NCBI RefSeq assembly: GCF_036711975.1
Contig: NC_091971.1
Location: forward strand, 14,515,501 to 14,579,500
Source: Onthophagus taurus
Lineage: Eukaryota; Arthropoda; Insecta; Coleoptera; Scarabaeidae
Reading direction: 5' to 3'
DNA length: 64,000 nt
Each line of letters starts with the position of its first letter. The stretch's first letter is position 1. The translations under genes were made by a program, and so were the position numbers. Shown one piece after another: positions 24,405 to 36,862 of the stretch. The notes under the pieces are model-generated. The model did no database searches. It was not told the origin of the DNA and saw only the letters and a list, made by a program, of their open reading frames with translations.

Positions 24405-25360
24405 ATTTTATACTTGTTGTTGATTAATAGTATAGTTTAATCATTTTTAGACTATTAAACAATATTTAGACTATTTGAATAAAAAAATTATTTAGATTGT
24501 CTACAAAAGATGTTTCGCCGTCGTACTGGCTAAACCACAAGGTAATTTTTTTAAATTATTTTACTTTTATCCATAGATTCAGATTTTGCAATCAAAAACA
24601 TAGGGTGCCATTTAAAAAATTGGTCGTGACCTTCATATGACCTTGAAAATACGGTTAAGGTCAAAAAATGTTATCGTCATATGATTTCTTGACCACTCTG
24701 TATAGTAAGGGTTTGAACTTAAAATGTTCTGCACAAGTTTATACGTATTCGTTCAGAATGGTTCTGTATGGCAGCCTAATACCACGTGGAATTCCATCAT
24801 AAGATGCATTAGTGTTTTTTCAAGTCCATCTCAAACACAATGAAAACGTCAGTTGTTTTAATTAATAAACTTAAAGTCCTGAAACATCATAAACATTCCA
24901 AATTGATGTCGTATAATATTAAGAATCTATCAATATCATTAAAACTTTTATAATATGAAAGATGGCTAAAGTGCAGTCATTAGTCAGTCAGAAACTAAAA
25001 CCAATGAATTATATTTTTAATTACGTCAGTCCATGACAATATTACACTTACACGAAATGTGTTTAGTGGAAAAGTAGACTTCAACATATACATACATAAG
25101 TTACTGCTACTTATTATTTCTTCATTATTCCTAAATCATCTTATACTGGTTATGTAGCTTTAAATGATGACTATTTTATTAATATTTAAGGGGTAGGAAA
25201 CGGCTAAAGTTGCATACATTTTTCGTACTAATCAAACAGAAAATGGCTCCAGAAATGTTGAATGTTGAATTCAAAACATTACTCATATATACCGAGAATT
25301 TCATATAACTCGCAATATATCAATGCAGTAACCATAGTTACGAAACTACTATGCACTTGC
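24405..25360. other. Element 3' flank and unassigned DNA
   Basis: The sequence to about 24.70 kb, ending ACCACTCTGTATA, is probably the 3' untranslated end and terminal repeat of the mariner pseudogene. A matching left end was not found. The remainder is AT-rich with no gene recognised. Confidence 0.35.
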
Positions 25361-25910
25361 ACTGTCCCATATAAAATGCAACATAGCTTAATAGTATAGG
25401 CATTGGGTAGTTTTGCAAAGAAAAAGTTTTGCTTGGAAAAGGTGACGTTCTTATGATAACTCTGAGTTTCCGTCTTATGAGACGCACAGCTAAACCCGAA
25501 TGTTTCCGGTTCTAGTGTTAGTTCTATTTTTCATTCAATAAAAATATATCATAATTTAACGCTAAATAACAATTAAAACTAGAACTAACACTAGACCTAG
25601 AACTAGAAACATTCGGATTTAGCCGCACGTCTCTCAAGACGGCTAAACCCGAATGATTCTAGTTCTAGGTCTTGTGTTAGTTCTAGTAATAGTGCAAGTG
25701 CAAAACTTTTAATTCAATAAAACATACAACATAAGTGATATTTTATGCTAACTAGCGCTCTTTCCAGCCATCTTAAGAGAAGATAGGCTAAACGGAATGT
25801 CTAGTTCTAGGTCTAGTGTTAGTTCTAGTGCTAGTGTTAGTCTAGTCTAGGTTTTACTGTAATGTAAAATTATATTGACATGTTGCATTTTATGTGGGAC
25901 AAAGTAAGTC
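25361..25910. mobile_element. Palindromic repeat cluster flanked by inverted ATAAAATGCAACA arms
   Basis: The left flank TGTCCCATATAAAATGCAACA (about 25,363) and right flank TGTTGCATTTTATGTGGGACA (about 25,881-25,901) are inverted copies. Between them lie two or more copies of the GTTTAGCCG hairpin/CTAGTTCTAG repeat. The outer arms suggest true terminal inverted repeats of the element that carries this family, or a host element into which it inserted. Confidence 0.6.
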
Positions 25911-25970
25911 TTGGTTTCTATGGAGATATATTTTTGTATATTGTATCTTAAGCGAAATTGACTGTATACA

Positions 25971-27875
25971 TACAGGGTGTCTCAGCGAGACCGGTCATTA
26001 GACGTTTCTGGGGTTCTGGCGAAAATAAAAATTTGAGAATTCAGACTTAAGTATTATCAATTACGATCTCTTCGTCTAAAATATTTTCAGATTTCTTGCA
26101 CTTCCGGTTATACCGGAAGTCGCCACCAACTTTATTTTTTTAAATGGAACACCCTGTATATTTTTACATATTTGGATTTGTCTGTTTTCAAGGTTTATAA
26201 ATAACTTTACTTTTTGCAATTTGATTCGGTCGTTCTCGAGTTATTCGAATTTTTCTAGAAAAATCTGCTCCAGCAGACATTTGTTCAAAAAATCAAAAAA
26301 CACTCAATTTTTGGGATACCAATTTAGGATTGAGAACATGCTTAAGCAACATGATGGAGTATGTTTTGGTGCCGAGAACTGCGGTCTAGAACGTTTGATC
26401 ACTTTACTATGGCACGTTAACTTTTCAAAATTTGGAAGTACCATAACTTCATTTTTTTAAATGGCACCTCCCATATTTTATTTTTTAGTCGTCTTCGGTG
26501 TCTCATTCTACATCTTTTATATCCCATATGGCCCATACCTAATATTAATAGTTTGGGAGATAATTAGGGTTTTTTGAAAAATGCACACATATCATATGGA
26601 TATTTAGCCTAGTGTGCCATGAAAAACAAGCCTTCTCAATGAGTTCTTGTCAAAGACTCACTTGTTTACGTCACTTGATGCATGTGAGCTAATAATTATC
26701 TGTTATGTCCCTTAATATTACTACTGAAACGAGTTAAAATCGATAACAATAACGAAAGTAATATTTACACAAATCAAGAAATTCTTAATTTATTTTTTTT
26801 GCATGAAAAGCGCAAAGTTCGTAGCATGATTCCCAGATCTTCTTTGGCAGCTTGAATTGAGGTGTTGGGACTGGGCTCGAAATAAGCCAAGGTATTCACC
26901 TCTTCCGTTGCATTATCTACTACATTTTTTGGTCAGTTTCACACGTGATTAATTCGTCCAAAATGTACAAAATTTGCTTCTATTCCTCTAAATTTACCTT
27001 TTGTCATCGGAGATAAATGTGGATAATTTTCATTAAACATTCTGCAACTTCTACTAAGAACTTTGTCGCACTTTTCGTGCACAAAAAATAAATTATGGAT
27101 TTCTTCATTTGTATAAACATTATTTACGTTATTAATATCCATTTTAACTGGTTTTAAACTCACAAGCATCAAACAATCTAAATTTGACTTTGACGTTTAT
27201 CAATAAGTCATTAAACATTTGTTTTCCATGGCACACTAGGTTAATATCCATATGATATGTGAGCATTTTTCAAAAAACCCTAATTATTTCTCAAACTATT
27301 AATGTTAGGCATAGGACATATGGAATATAAAAGATGTAAAATGAGACGCCGAAGACGACTAAGTAATAAAATATGGGGGGTGCCATTTAAAAAAATGAAG
27401 TTATGGTGCTTCCAAATTTCGAAAAGTTAACGTATCATAGTAAAGTGACCAAACGATCTAGACAGCCGTTCTCGGCACCAAAACATACTCCATCATGTTG
27501 TTTAAGCATGTTCTGAATCCTAAATTGATATCTCAAAAATTGAGTGTTCTATGATTTTTTGAACAAATGTGCGCTGGAGCAAATTTTTCTAGAAAAATTT
27601 GAATAACTCGTGAATTGCTAGTTCAAATTGCAAAAAGTGAAGTTATTTATAAACCTTCAAAACAGACAAATCCAAATATGTAAAAATATACAGGGTGTTC
27701 CATTTAAAAAAATAAAGTAGGTAGCGACTTCCGGTATAACCGGAAGTGCTAGAAATCTGAAAATATTTTAGATGAAGAGAACGTAATTGATAATACTTAA
27801 GTCTGCATTCTCAAATTTTTTGTTTGGCCAGAACCCCAGAAACGTCTAATGACCTGTCTCGCTGAGACACCTGTA
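25971..27875. mobile_element. Foldback element FB3 (1.9 kb) with inverted DUF4817-like pieces
   Basis: The left end TACAGGGTGTCTCAGCGAGAC and right end GTCTCGCTGAGACACCTGTA are inverted. Matching landmarks continue inward (ACTTCCGGTTATACCGGAAGT palindrome, CATGATGGAGTATGTTTTGG, GGCACACTAGG types). The minus-strand frame at 26,939-27,172 reads YTNEEIHNLFFVHEKCDKVL..., resembling the N-terminal helix-turn-helix (DUF4817-type) of mariner-like transposases. A truncated inverted copy of the same coding segment lies at about 26,745-26,835 on the plus strand. Confidence 0.8.
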
Positions 27876-30340
27876 TACTCAAAACAGTTTTTCAGCTTGA
27901 TTTTTGCATGTTTCAATTTTTAATACATTTCATTTTTTAATTCATCATTCATTCAAAACGTGTTTATATACGAATCGATCGGATGTTTCATCTTATAATG
28001 TGCATCCAAGTTTTACATCAATAGTGTGCAATCTTAATATAGCTATTATATTTTTAATAATTTCAGATTAAGTTTTGTACAGAATCATTAAGAATGTTAC
28101 TGAGGAAGCATCATGTAATTTTTTAAAGGTTCAATCTTATTGCGCACACTTATCTTTATATCTATCCAAGAACATATTAGAACATCTATTCCAAAAATGA
28201 TTCAGAAATATTTATGATCGATTTTAGAATCTATTTGATCGTATTGGATGATACAAATTGTCTAATTGTTTAATGAATTCAGTTTCGGTCCAATTTACCG
28301 TATTGCATCCAATTCTATTACGTTAGGATGTTTGTTGCCAAACATCCCCTAATTCCGATACGGGCCCTTCGGGATTATCCACACGAAGAGATAAACACTC
28401 TTTCGTTCAACAAAATAGCATGTCAATTAAACGGTTTTAAAATATAAATAGCGCATCCATTATAATACTTGAATAATAAACCGATTTTATTGTGCCGGAT
28501 ATGAATGAATAAACCATCAAAACCAATTTGGTCGAGTTTTGCGGGTCTGATGCACACCAGAAATAGAAATCCATGACCGGAGCAGATGAAACCATCCCTT
28601 GGGGATCCCAACGAACATGGAACTGTTTGGATTGATCACAGTGTGTTTTGTTTATTGAGTGACATAACTTTAAAAACATGATTGGCGATAAAAGGTTTGT
28701 TTTTAACATTAATAAAACAGTATTTTGTACACACTTTTAAATCTTTCCTTTCAGTTATCTTTCCTTGATGTTAGAAAAGGATGAAATATAATATTGCAAG
28801 TCAGTAAAGGATAATTGCATTCTAGTGTAGTATTGCTATGTGTATAGAGCGGCTTTAACATGAATTCGAGAGCTGCAATATTTGCCGCACCGCTCGATAA
28901 AATGATGGAGGCATCAACTATTTGTTCTCTCCGAGTGTTGGTATAAGCGATGAAATTCGAGAACAATCCGTTTGGAATTTTTGACGTTTTGTTTTTGGGC
29001 TGAAGATTGAAATTTGTTCGAAACAAAACAAAAGAACATCTCTGTAGGTAGTTTTATGTTTTAACCATAACTTGGAAGCTGGATAAATCAAATTTGAAAA
29101 ACCGAATTAATTCAAATTCAAATTTTTTTTATTGGGCATTACTTTCTTTTTGAATTTATGTGAGTTTGCTGAAAATGATTTTCTTTTATTTCGTTATATT
29201 CATTAATTTTTTTTTGTATTAAATATGCACCTCCAATAAGGTAATGCATATGGGCACTGTAGTTGGGTAACGAACGGTAGTTGGCGCTGCTGCGTTCCGG
29301 ATTAATCAATACGATCTTGTCGAATCCTTTGTTGTTTACAAGAGGCAAAATAAACGAAATCTTACAATTAGAGTAAATGATCCATTAGGGAAATTAATTC
29401 GTTTCCTTTACTACAAAACAAACTAATATTGTAATAAAGATAATTTACTTGCTATTTCCAGAATAATCTTGGGCATTAACAATTTATCTGTTTGAGGAAA
29501 TGAAAACAACCAATATCTTTTATAAAATTGATAGTATTAATTTGAAAATTATCAAAAAAAGGTAATATAAAGTTTTTTTAATTTTAATTTAAATCTAGAA
29601 ACTTCTTTCGTACTTGGTTTTAATAAACATTTCAAAAGTTTTTAATTATTTAAATTTAGGATTATTTTAACAACGCTATTTATAAAAGCGTTAATTATTA
29701 TTAGTTAATTAAAATATGTTACCTTATTGATGTAACATTTTAAATCTGTTATTTTTGGTGGATATTGGTGGAACTAGTTCAACAAGCTTTACTTATGGTA
29801 ATCAGTAATCATCCATGCAACCTAGAAGGATTATTCTGTTTTAGTATTGTTTACATTTTATCCCATCGGTGACCTTCTTTGCTGTTGTAGCTCATATTTT
29901 ATTAATTAAGTACTTTTATAATAATAATTCCGCTTTCTATAATATCACTACGAATTGATGTTGGTACTAATCGTCGTGTAATCTCATATTGTCGCAACAA
30001 ATTAAGTGAGGGTAGTTTCACATTTTATGCACGACCGCTTCAGCTCTTTCGGCAATTAAATCTATTGTTATAAAATTGTTACAAACTTTAAATCCAAATA
30101 ATTTATTACAAAATTAATTTCGAACAACTCGTTGTTAAATGTAGAAAGTTTTGTTATGTGGTTAGAGTTAGATTCACATTTGAATCTGCATCAGATTTAG
30201 ATTTGTAAAATTATAGTTGATTAGGTAGGCATTCAATATACCAATTAACTAAAGCTGGAATTGCAGGTAATGTGAAAACCTGGAACTACTCGAGGTAATT
30301 CGAGCAAACCCCTTAGTACACTCCATGTCTATCGGTGAAC
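27876..30340. other. No certain gene; possible minus-strand exons
   Basis: A minus-strand stretch at about 29,205-29,345 has non-repeat, coding-like composition (FDKIVLINPERSSANYRSL, YSAHMHYLIGG) with a possible acceptor and a possible GTGCAT donor. Minus-strand frames at 28,751-29,026 and 28,437-28,709 are also open. They could be exons of one unrecognised gene, but I could not join them convincingly. The rest is AT-rich. Confidence 0.2.
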
Positions 30341-31330
30341 TCAAATTTGCAGAATTTTTGAATTTACGTGATTTTTAATAAGAAATGTAAAATTTATTTT
30401 TTCAAGAACCAATAACTGCAGCACGTTGCGACTACTCTACATAATTAGAATATGCCCTCCAATAAGGAGCCAGCATACAGAACTACTCTAAATCGAATCC
30501 AGATTTGTCACATTGAATTTTGAATATCATGTGATTATTAACAATGAACGTAGAAATTATTTTCGCAAGGACCAGAAACTGCAGCAAAGTGGAACTATTC
30601 TAGATAGTTCAATCAGTAAGCTAGATTTTTCCTAGGAGCAGATGAATTTTTCATTTTTGACGTTCTTAATTGTAAACTTTCTTTAAAAGCAGATAATATA
30701 GCACCCTGCAAATACTCTAGATATTTGAGGAGGCCCTCTCAGTCATTCCTTATCTACCTAATATAAGTACGAAGGCTTTTACGACCGGTGTTAATTAAAC
30801 TAAAATTAGAACTAACACTAGCACTATCACTAGAACTAACACTAAAAGTGTCACTTCGAAGTTATTTCTAAATAATAAGAGCAGATGAATTTTTCATTTT
30901 TGACGTTCTTAATTGTAAACTTTCTTTAAAAGCAGATAATATAGCACCCTGCAAATACTCTAGATATTTGAGGAGGCCCTCTCAATCATTCCTTGTCTAA
31001 TATAAGTACGAAGGCTTTCACGACCGGTGTTAATTAAACTAAAATTAGAACTAACACTAGCACTATCACTAGAACTAACACTAAAAGTGTCACTTCGAAC
31101 TTGTTTCTAAATAAGGTTGCAACATGGCATTCGAAACATTCACCATTAAAAAAAATGCACGGCTTAACACAAAAGTTTCTAGTTCTAGGTCTACTGTTAG
31201 TTGTAGTTTTAGTTTAATTCCTTGTCTATCCACTCACCTAGATTTGTCGAAGAGGCAGAGGGATAAATTTTTGAATTTACCTGATTTTCAATAGTAAACG
31301 TAGAATTTATTTTCTTAATAACCAAAAATT
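30341..31330. repeat. Degenerate tandem/direct repeats with palindromic-family fragments
   Basis: The blocks at about 30,639-30,857 and 30,879-31,100 are nearly identical direct copies (shared GCAGATGAATTTTTCATTTT ... CACGACCGGTGTTAATTAAAC-type landmarks), a spacing of about 240 bp. Older related copies (marker GTAGAA..TTATTTTC..AACTGCAGCA) lie near 30.37, 30.53 and 31.28 kb. Short CTAGAACTAACACTA tracts of the palindromic family are embedded in each recent copy. Confidence 0.6.
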
Positions 31331-31899
31331 ACAGCATTCTGGAACTCCAAATCATTTAAGTGTGTCCATCATATCTGAGAGCGGTAGAAAGAAATTATGC
31401 AGGAATCCCCTATTTCTTCTTCTGTGGCTCTATAACCTAAGTCGGGCCATGGGTTCCCTTAATTTTTGCCTCCACTTCCCCCTGTCTGATGCTGCTTTCC
31501 TTCAACACCCAAGGCCCAGAAGATCCCATGCGTCATCGCTTATTGTGTCTTCTCAGTTTTTCCGTGATTTGATCACACGTCTCTTTCCCAGCGTTCGTAC
31601 ATTCATCACATGAATTCAGAGAGGGTGACATCTTTGGTCCTGTATTGGTCCTAGAATTCTATGCAAGAAGATATGAAAAACACTTGATCTGTTGGTGTAA
31701 TGTATTGTTTTAGATATCCTATCTTTGTTTGTTGGTGTAAGTCTTGTGATGTGAATGCATGGGCTAGTGTAAAGTATACCCCATTTGGTTGTGTTACTCT
31801 TTTATTTACTTTTATGTTGTTCGTACCAACCTTACATAACATGACCTCCAAACAAACATGCGGATAGGCTGGCAAAGCGTGCTGCCAGCAGAGTTCCCT

Positions 31900-32330
31900 G
31901 TGCACCCGAGCCGATAATTACCCCTTCATTAGCTACTCATATCAACATGATTAAGCACATTACCCACAAAAAATTCCTAAACGCGTGGGACAAAACCCCG
32001 GGCTGCTATCTTGCCAAGGATTTGTTAAAATATCCTTCGAAATCTACAGCTCAGTTTTTCGTAGGGTTTCGGAAAAACGCCCTTCGATTAGCCACAGGTC
32101 TCCTCACGGGACACTGTAAGGTAAACAAGCACCTTCACAATATGAAGCTTGCAAATTCTCCTCTCTGTCGAGCCTGTGAACTGGACGACGAGACCGCTAG
32201 ACACATCTTGTGTGATTGCCCCTCTCTAGCAGACCTCGGAGAGGCATGGCCGACCACAGATGATATCAGGAACTTACCTCTGAGTAATATCCTGGCCTTC
32301 GGCAATTACCTAGGCTGGTTGATGTGAAAA
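31900..32330 (+). pseudogene. LINE ORF2 C-terminal relic (cysteine-rich tail)
   Basis: A plus-strand frame open from about 31,947 to 32,327 reads LNAWDKTPGCYLAKDLL, then LATGLLTGHCKVNKHLHNM, SPLCRACELDDETARHILCDC, and ends NYLGWLM. This is the LTGH...H...LC..C....ET..HIL..C tail found after RNase H in jockey/R1-type LINEs. The upstream domains are missing, so it is a 5'-truncated copy. Degraded 3' sequence follows to about 32.5 kb. Confidence 0.7.
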
Positions 32331-32564
32331 GAGATTATGTTGGGAGTATGCACAAGGGGTCCAATGGGGCCTAAGTGCGGTGTGCGGGAACGCATGCACT
32401 CCCGTTTCCTTACATACATGACCTCCAAATCCGAAAATTGTTTAGTCTTTTCACTGTTGCATGATAAAGTTCTGTTTTTGTGTTGGTAGAGTTGGTGCCA
32501 GCTCGTCCCCGTCGTCACGTTTCAGTTCATGTGTTGTTGTGAAAGAACCTGTTTATTCAGATCC

Positions 32565-34210
32565 TAGGCAATCCCCTGTTCCCCTATATTGAGTGAATTG
32601 TTGTAATTTTCACCTATATTTAGTTGATTGAAATCGTATTTCTTATGGCAGAAAGAACAATTACTGCATTTAATTCCTAAGTAATTACACATTTGTTTAG
32701 TGTATTTTGATTTTCGTTGTCCTTGAAGTTTCGTACACTGAAATGCTCTATCTGGGGAAGAACGTCGTCATGCTGAAAAGGTCAACAATATTGCTTTAAT
32801 ATTCGGTGGTGCAACATTTGCCAAACTTTAAAAAGAAATTCCTCATAATTAAGGTGCGATTTTGTCAATTACAACCATTAGAACAAAGATGAAGGTATCT
32901 ATAGGTAATCCTATTTTGATTGAATAATACTTTTTCTAAATTCATATGGTTTTTGCAGACGGTCTTTAGATACACGAAGAATATGAAGAAAGTAAACTGA
33001 AATATCATACCAAAATTTTGCAAAAAAAGAATTATGGCAAGTTTTATTACTATACCTGATTTACCGGTGCTATTGTTTCTTATTATACAGTAGGAAAATC
33101 TTTGATTTAAATTCTGGCCTCTAAACTCGGGCAGCTGCATCGTTTCGCTAATCCTATACAGCGCAGTCATTGGTAAAGAAGATCTAACCTGTACAAAGAT
33201 TAAGTCAGTTTCTATCATTTGGACATCGATAGAGGTATATGATAAGATTCCACAATCAGTTAGGTTGCCTACCTATAATAAACAATATAGGTTTGTTGCA
33301 AGTAACCAATTATAATAGGACTAACATAAGAATATCTTCAAGTTTCAACCTTCTTCGAAAATTAATAAATATATTTACAACTGAGATTTTTTTACTAATT
33401 GTAAGATTGTCAAAAGTTTCTTGTCTCTAACAGGATTCCTGAAACACGACTACTAAAAACTATAATCCAACCATAAACGAATAATCTGTGAGGATTGTAA
33501 ATCGAAAATTGGATGGAATTAATTACATTTTTTTTACGTTGAAATGTCATTTTCGTCGATTTTGACCATCCTATGCGTAGGATGTGCGAATTTACAATCC
33601 TTAAATTGGCTGACATGCAAATCACGAAAATGCATAAGAGGCGTATAGTATGCAAATTTTTTTGAAATTTTATTTGATGTTGAATTGTCAGTGACTTCAT
33701 TATTTCCTTTTTGTTTTTAACGATTGATTGTTAATAAAAATGCCTAATTATTCTAACGTTGAAATGACCAATATGGTTTTTATCTATTATTATCTTTACG
33801 AGGTTTGGATGATTACAGAATGATTTTTTTTTTCGTTTTTTAGTACCTGTCAAATTGTTGTAACAGTTGGTAAGATTAACAGAGAATTTTGCTTTTTCAA
33901 ACACTGATTTTTGTGTTTTTTTTTTCGCTGTCGATGTTCAAAAAGACAGAATACAGTTTTTGGGTTTGTATTTAATTTTTGGTTTTTGATATTTATTTAT
34001 AATACATAATTGAAAGAAAACTAATTAAAAATTTCGTAACCTCAACTATCTTGTTACTGAAAATGTTACTAAAAATCAGCTGTACTTCAAATGTTGGTTT
34101 CTTTGGCAAAGATTCGCCAAATTTTTTGTATTCGAATGTAGAAATTGTTATTTGTTTAGGTAGATTATCCAAATATCAATACCCCAGCTATAGGGGTATA
34201 AACAATTAAT
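32565..34210. other. No certain gene; one possible minus-strand exon at about 33.07-33.19 kb
   Basis: On the minus strand a segment flanked by a CTTTGTACAG acceptor-like site and a GTAAATC donor-like site would encode VRSSLPMTALYRISETMQLP..., about 42 residues. It is not a repeat known from elsewhere in the window, and I do not recognise the family. The remainder is AT-rich, with no support for other coding frames. Confidence 0.2.
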
Positions 34211-34216
34211 CTAATT

Positions 34217-34808
34217 GAGCTTAAAGAATATGATCAATATATACAGGGTGTATCAGGTATGAGTAGAAAAAAATTGAGGGGTTATTAAAAAATTCTTATA
34301 ACACAGTGTCCCATTCTTTGTCCTTCTTAAGATATGATACCATAAAGTTAAGGATTCACAATTTTGATTACTACTGGTTATTGAATTATACTAAGCAGGA
34401 TTTGCTTTGCAATTTGTAATTTGTTTCTAGTTTTGTAATTATCCTGTTTTTAATATAATAAGCAAGTTTATTTATTAAAACTAAAATTTTTGTACATTTT
34501 CACATTAAAGAATGATGAAACAGAAGTGATAAATTTATTCGTATAAACAACCTCTAAAAAATATCTCAAAAATGATTTTTATGTGTCAAATTAAAGCTAT
34601 GTACATAAGCAAAGCCTGCTTAGTACAATTCTTTATACAGCAGTACTTAAACTTTTGAACTCTTAACTTTATCGTATCTTATTTTAAGAATGGTAAAGAA
34701 TGGGATCTTTTGTTATAAGAATTTTTTATTCACAAAAATATAACCCATCAAATTTTTTCTACTCATACTTGATACACCCTGTATATATTGATCATATTCT
34801 TTAAGCTC
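34217..34808. mobile_element. Foldback element FB4 with TACAGGGTG ends and symmetric flanks
   Basis: The inner ends TACAGGGTGTATCAGGTATGAG (from 34,242) and CTCATACTTGATACACCCTGTA (to 34,783) are inverted. The symmetry continues about 25 bp beyond both tips (GAGCTTAAAGAATATGATCA on the left, its reverse complement on the right). The internal 200 bp contain further inverted words such as the AAGAATGG..AAAGAATGGGA type. It has no coding capacity. Confidence 0.85.
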
Positions 34809-35099
34809 TTCATATGATCTCTCAAATTTCCCATTTTCACTTCTTGATTATTTATAAACCCATATTCGTCTATTCGAATTCTTTTTGTTTTGTATAAAGT
34901 GAGGTGTAAAGTGCAAATAATGATAATTGACAACATTTTCTTTGATGATGACCGAGTGCCGAAACTAGTAAAACAGAAAATAAGAATTAAAAACCCGTTC
35001 AAGTACATATTCGTGATACAGCCAAAAAGATAAATAATTATTGTAATCACATTCATTGAATTAATCTAATTCAAGTCCAATTACAAAGTCATCATTACA

Positions 35100-35990
35100 A
35101 AGCCGGAATAATAATAATAATGTTTATTCACGTAAGTAATATGGTATTACAGTGAAAAGTCAATAGCAAATACAAAAATAAATATGTATATAGGTATTAT
35201 AAGTATAATAATAAAAGTAATTAACTTTGTTACTCCACAAACTGATCCTGCATATAATCAGACCATACATAGTAGGCTTTCTTGACCAAATTAGGCTTCA
35301 CACATTTTTTGAAGTGTCCTCGTTCCATAGTTTTAATTTTTTCTGGCAACTTGTTAAAAAATGTAACTCCCCAGAAATCAGCATGTCATTTAGTTGCTTC
35401 TATCCTATGTAACGGTAATCTCAGTTGATCTTTGCCTCTTGTGTCGTGTGTGTCAAAATTTGCATTACCATTAAATTTACTTCTATTGTCATAAACATAC
35501 ATCAAGGTAGCCAAAATGTTTGCACATGGTACGGTAAGTATACATTCTGTTTTAAATACATCTTTGCAGCTGTCAGTAGTTTTAAGATTGCATAAAGCTC
35601 TCACCGCCTTCTTCTGCAAACCTAAAATTCTTCCTATATATGTTGCAACAGCATGAAAAGTTGCAAAATAGGCTATTTTGGCCACTTCATGAGATGCAAT
35701 TTTGCTGAGACATCTAATTGTAAAAATTGCTGATGTTAATTTTTTACTTATGATATCAGCATGTGGATTTCCTGTTAGATAAACCCAAGAACTTCACCGC
35801 GAGTAAGTTTGAGGGTAATTTCATATCAATGATAATTTATTCTGTTTTATTTTAATTTAGCGGAGGACTTTAAAGGTAGTAATTGCTAATCAGAATCTTT
35901 TATTAATACAGAAGTATAGTCTGCGTAAATACACATATCCTCACGGACAATCATTTTAGCATTTACGTATTTTGTATCCTAAAAATTAAA
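35100..35990 (-). pseudogene. LINE relic on the minus strand (RT core to C-terminus)
   Basis: Reading the minus strand from about 35,960 downward, YADYTSVLIKDSD corresponds to the YADD catalytic loop of a reverse transcriptase, with the second Asp changed to Tyr. Next comes RILGLQKKAVRALCNL (35,386-35,685), then YDNRSKFNGN and HDTRGKDQLRLPLHRIEATK. This is the usual C-terminal block of insect non-LTR elements (IQK..LR.I, H.TR....L..P.H). There are several stops. The 3' end lies near 35.1 kb. Confidence 0.7.
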
Positions 35991-36109
35991 TGAAAATTTA
36001 AAATTTTTTTGTATTTTTGTTATTAACTTAGTCATACGACATTAATAACTTCTAACAAATAATCAGATCTTATCTCATAATACAATTACTTATAATTATT
36101 TATATTTAT

Positions 36110-36350
36110 TACCATAAATTAATTATCTTGACACTTCGGTCTAAATTCGCATACCAATATTCGATCATAATTGAATAATTATATATCTGTTTATTGAATT
36201 GAGGTTGGAGGTTGATGCACGGGAGCTTTGATCTACATATTGCACAGGTGTATTATGCATATTATAATTAGGTCTAATTGCTTATCAGTGATATATCGCT
36301 ACTAATTACCCCCCATTGATTGCCGTTATCTTATCACGTTTTATACACCA
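36110..36350. promoter_or_regulatory. Possible enhancer 3' of Oli
   Basis: The stretch is unusually dense in homeodomain-type TAATTA/ATTA cores, GATA-type TTATC and TGATA cores, an E-box CAGGTG (about 36,246) and TTGATTG. It contains no repeat-family sequence. It lies about 0.5 kb past the stop codon of Oli on the downstream side. A developmental enhancer is plausible; this is motif density only. Confidence 0.25.
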
Positions 36351-36862
36351 ATTTTTTTTCCATTAACAATATAGAAAAAAAAGTTCCACACGTAAATATC
36401 TGCCGTAAACAATGACTTGTTGAATGAGAAAAAATGATTTACGTCTTGATGTGTTTTAAGTGCTCTAAAGATAAAAAAGAATGACGTAAAAATAAAATAA
36501 TGTTGATTATGTAGAATCATTTAAAAACGTTTTAAATCCATAAAATCTTTATTCCATTTATGACGTACAATAGTTATAAATTTGAAACATAAAATATCTA
36601 AAATTAATAAATAAATTAATAATTTAGATAATCACCTCTCCATAAATACGTAAATAAGAAAAATAAATAAAACGAATTTATAAAGAACACGTTTTTATCT
36701 AAAACCTAACCCTACATCTTTTTGTTTATATTTATTGCTAATGTTTACATTTGGCACATTATTTGACTAGTGTGAATTCAATCTCTGAGAACGTAATATC
36801 AGTCGCGTATCACTAAAGTTAGACTAGATTCTAAATTAAAACACTTCGGTTCGTTTTTTTTC

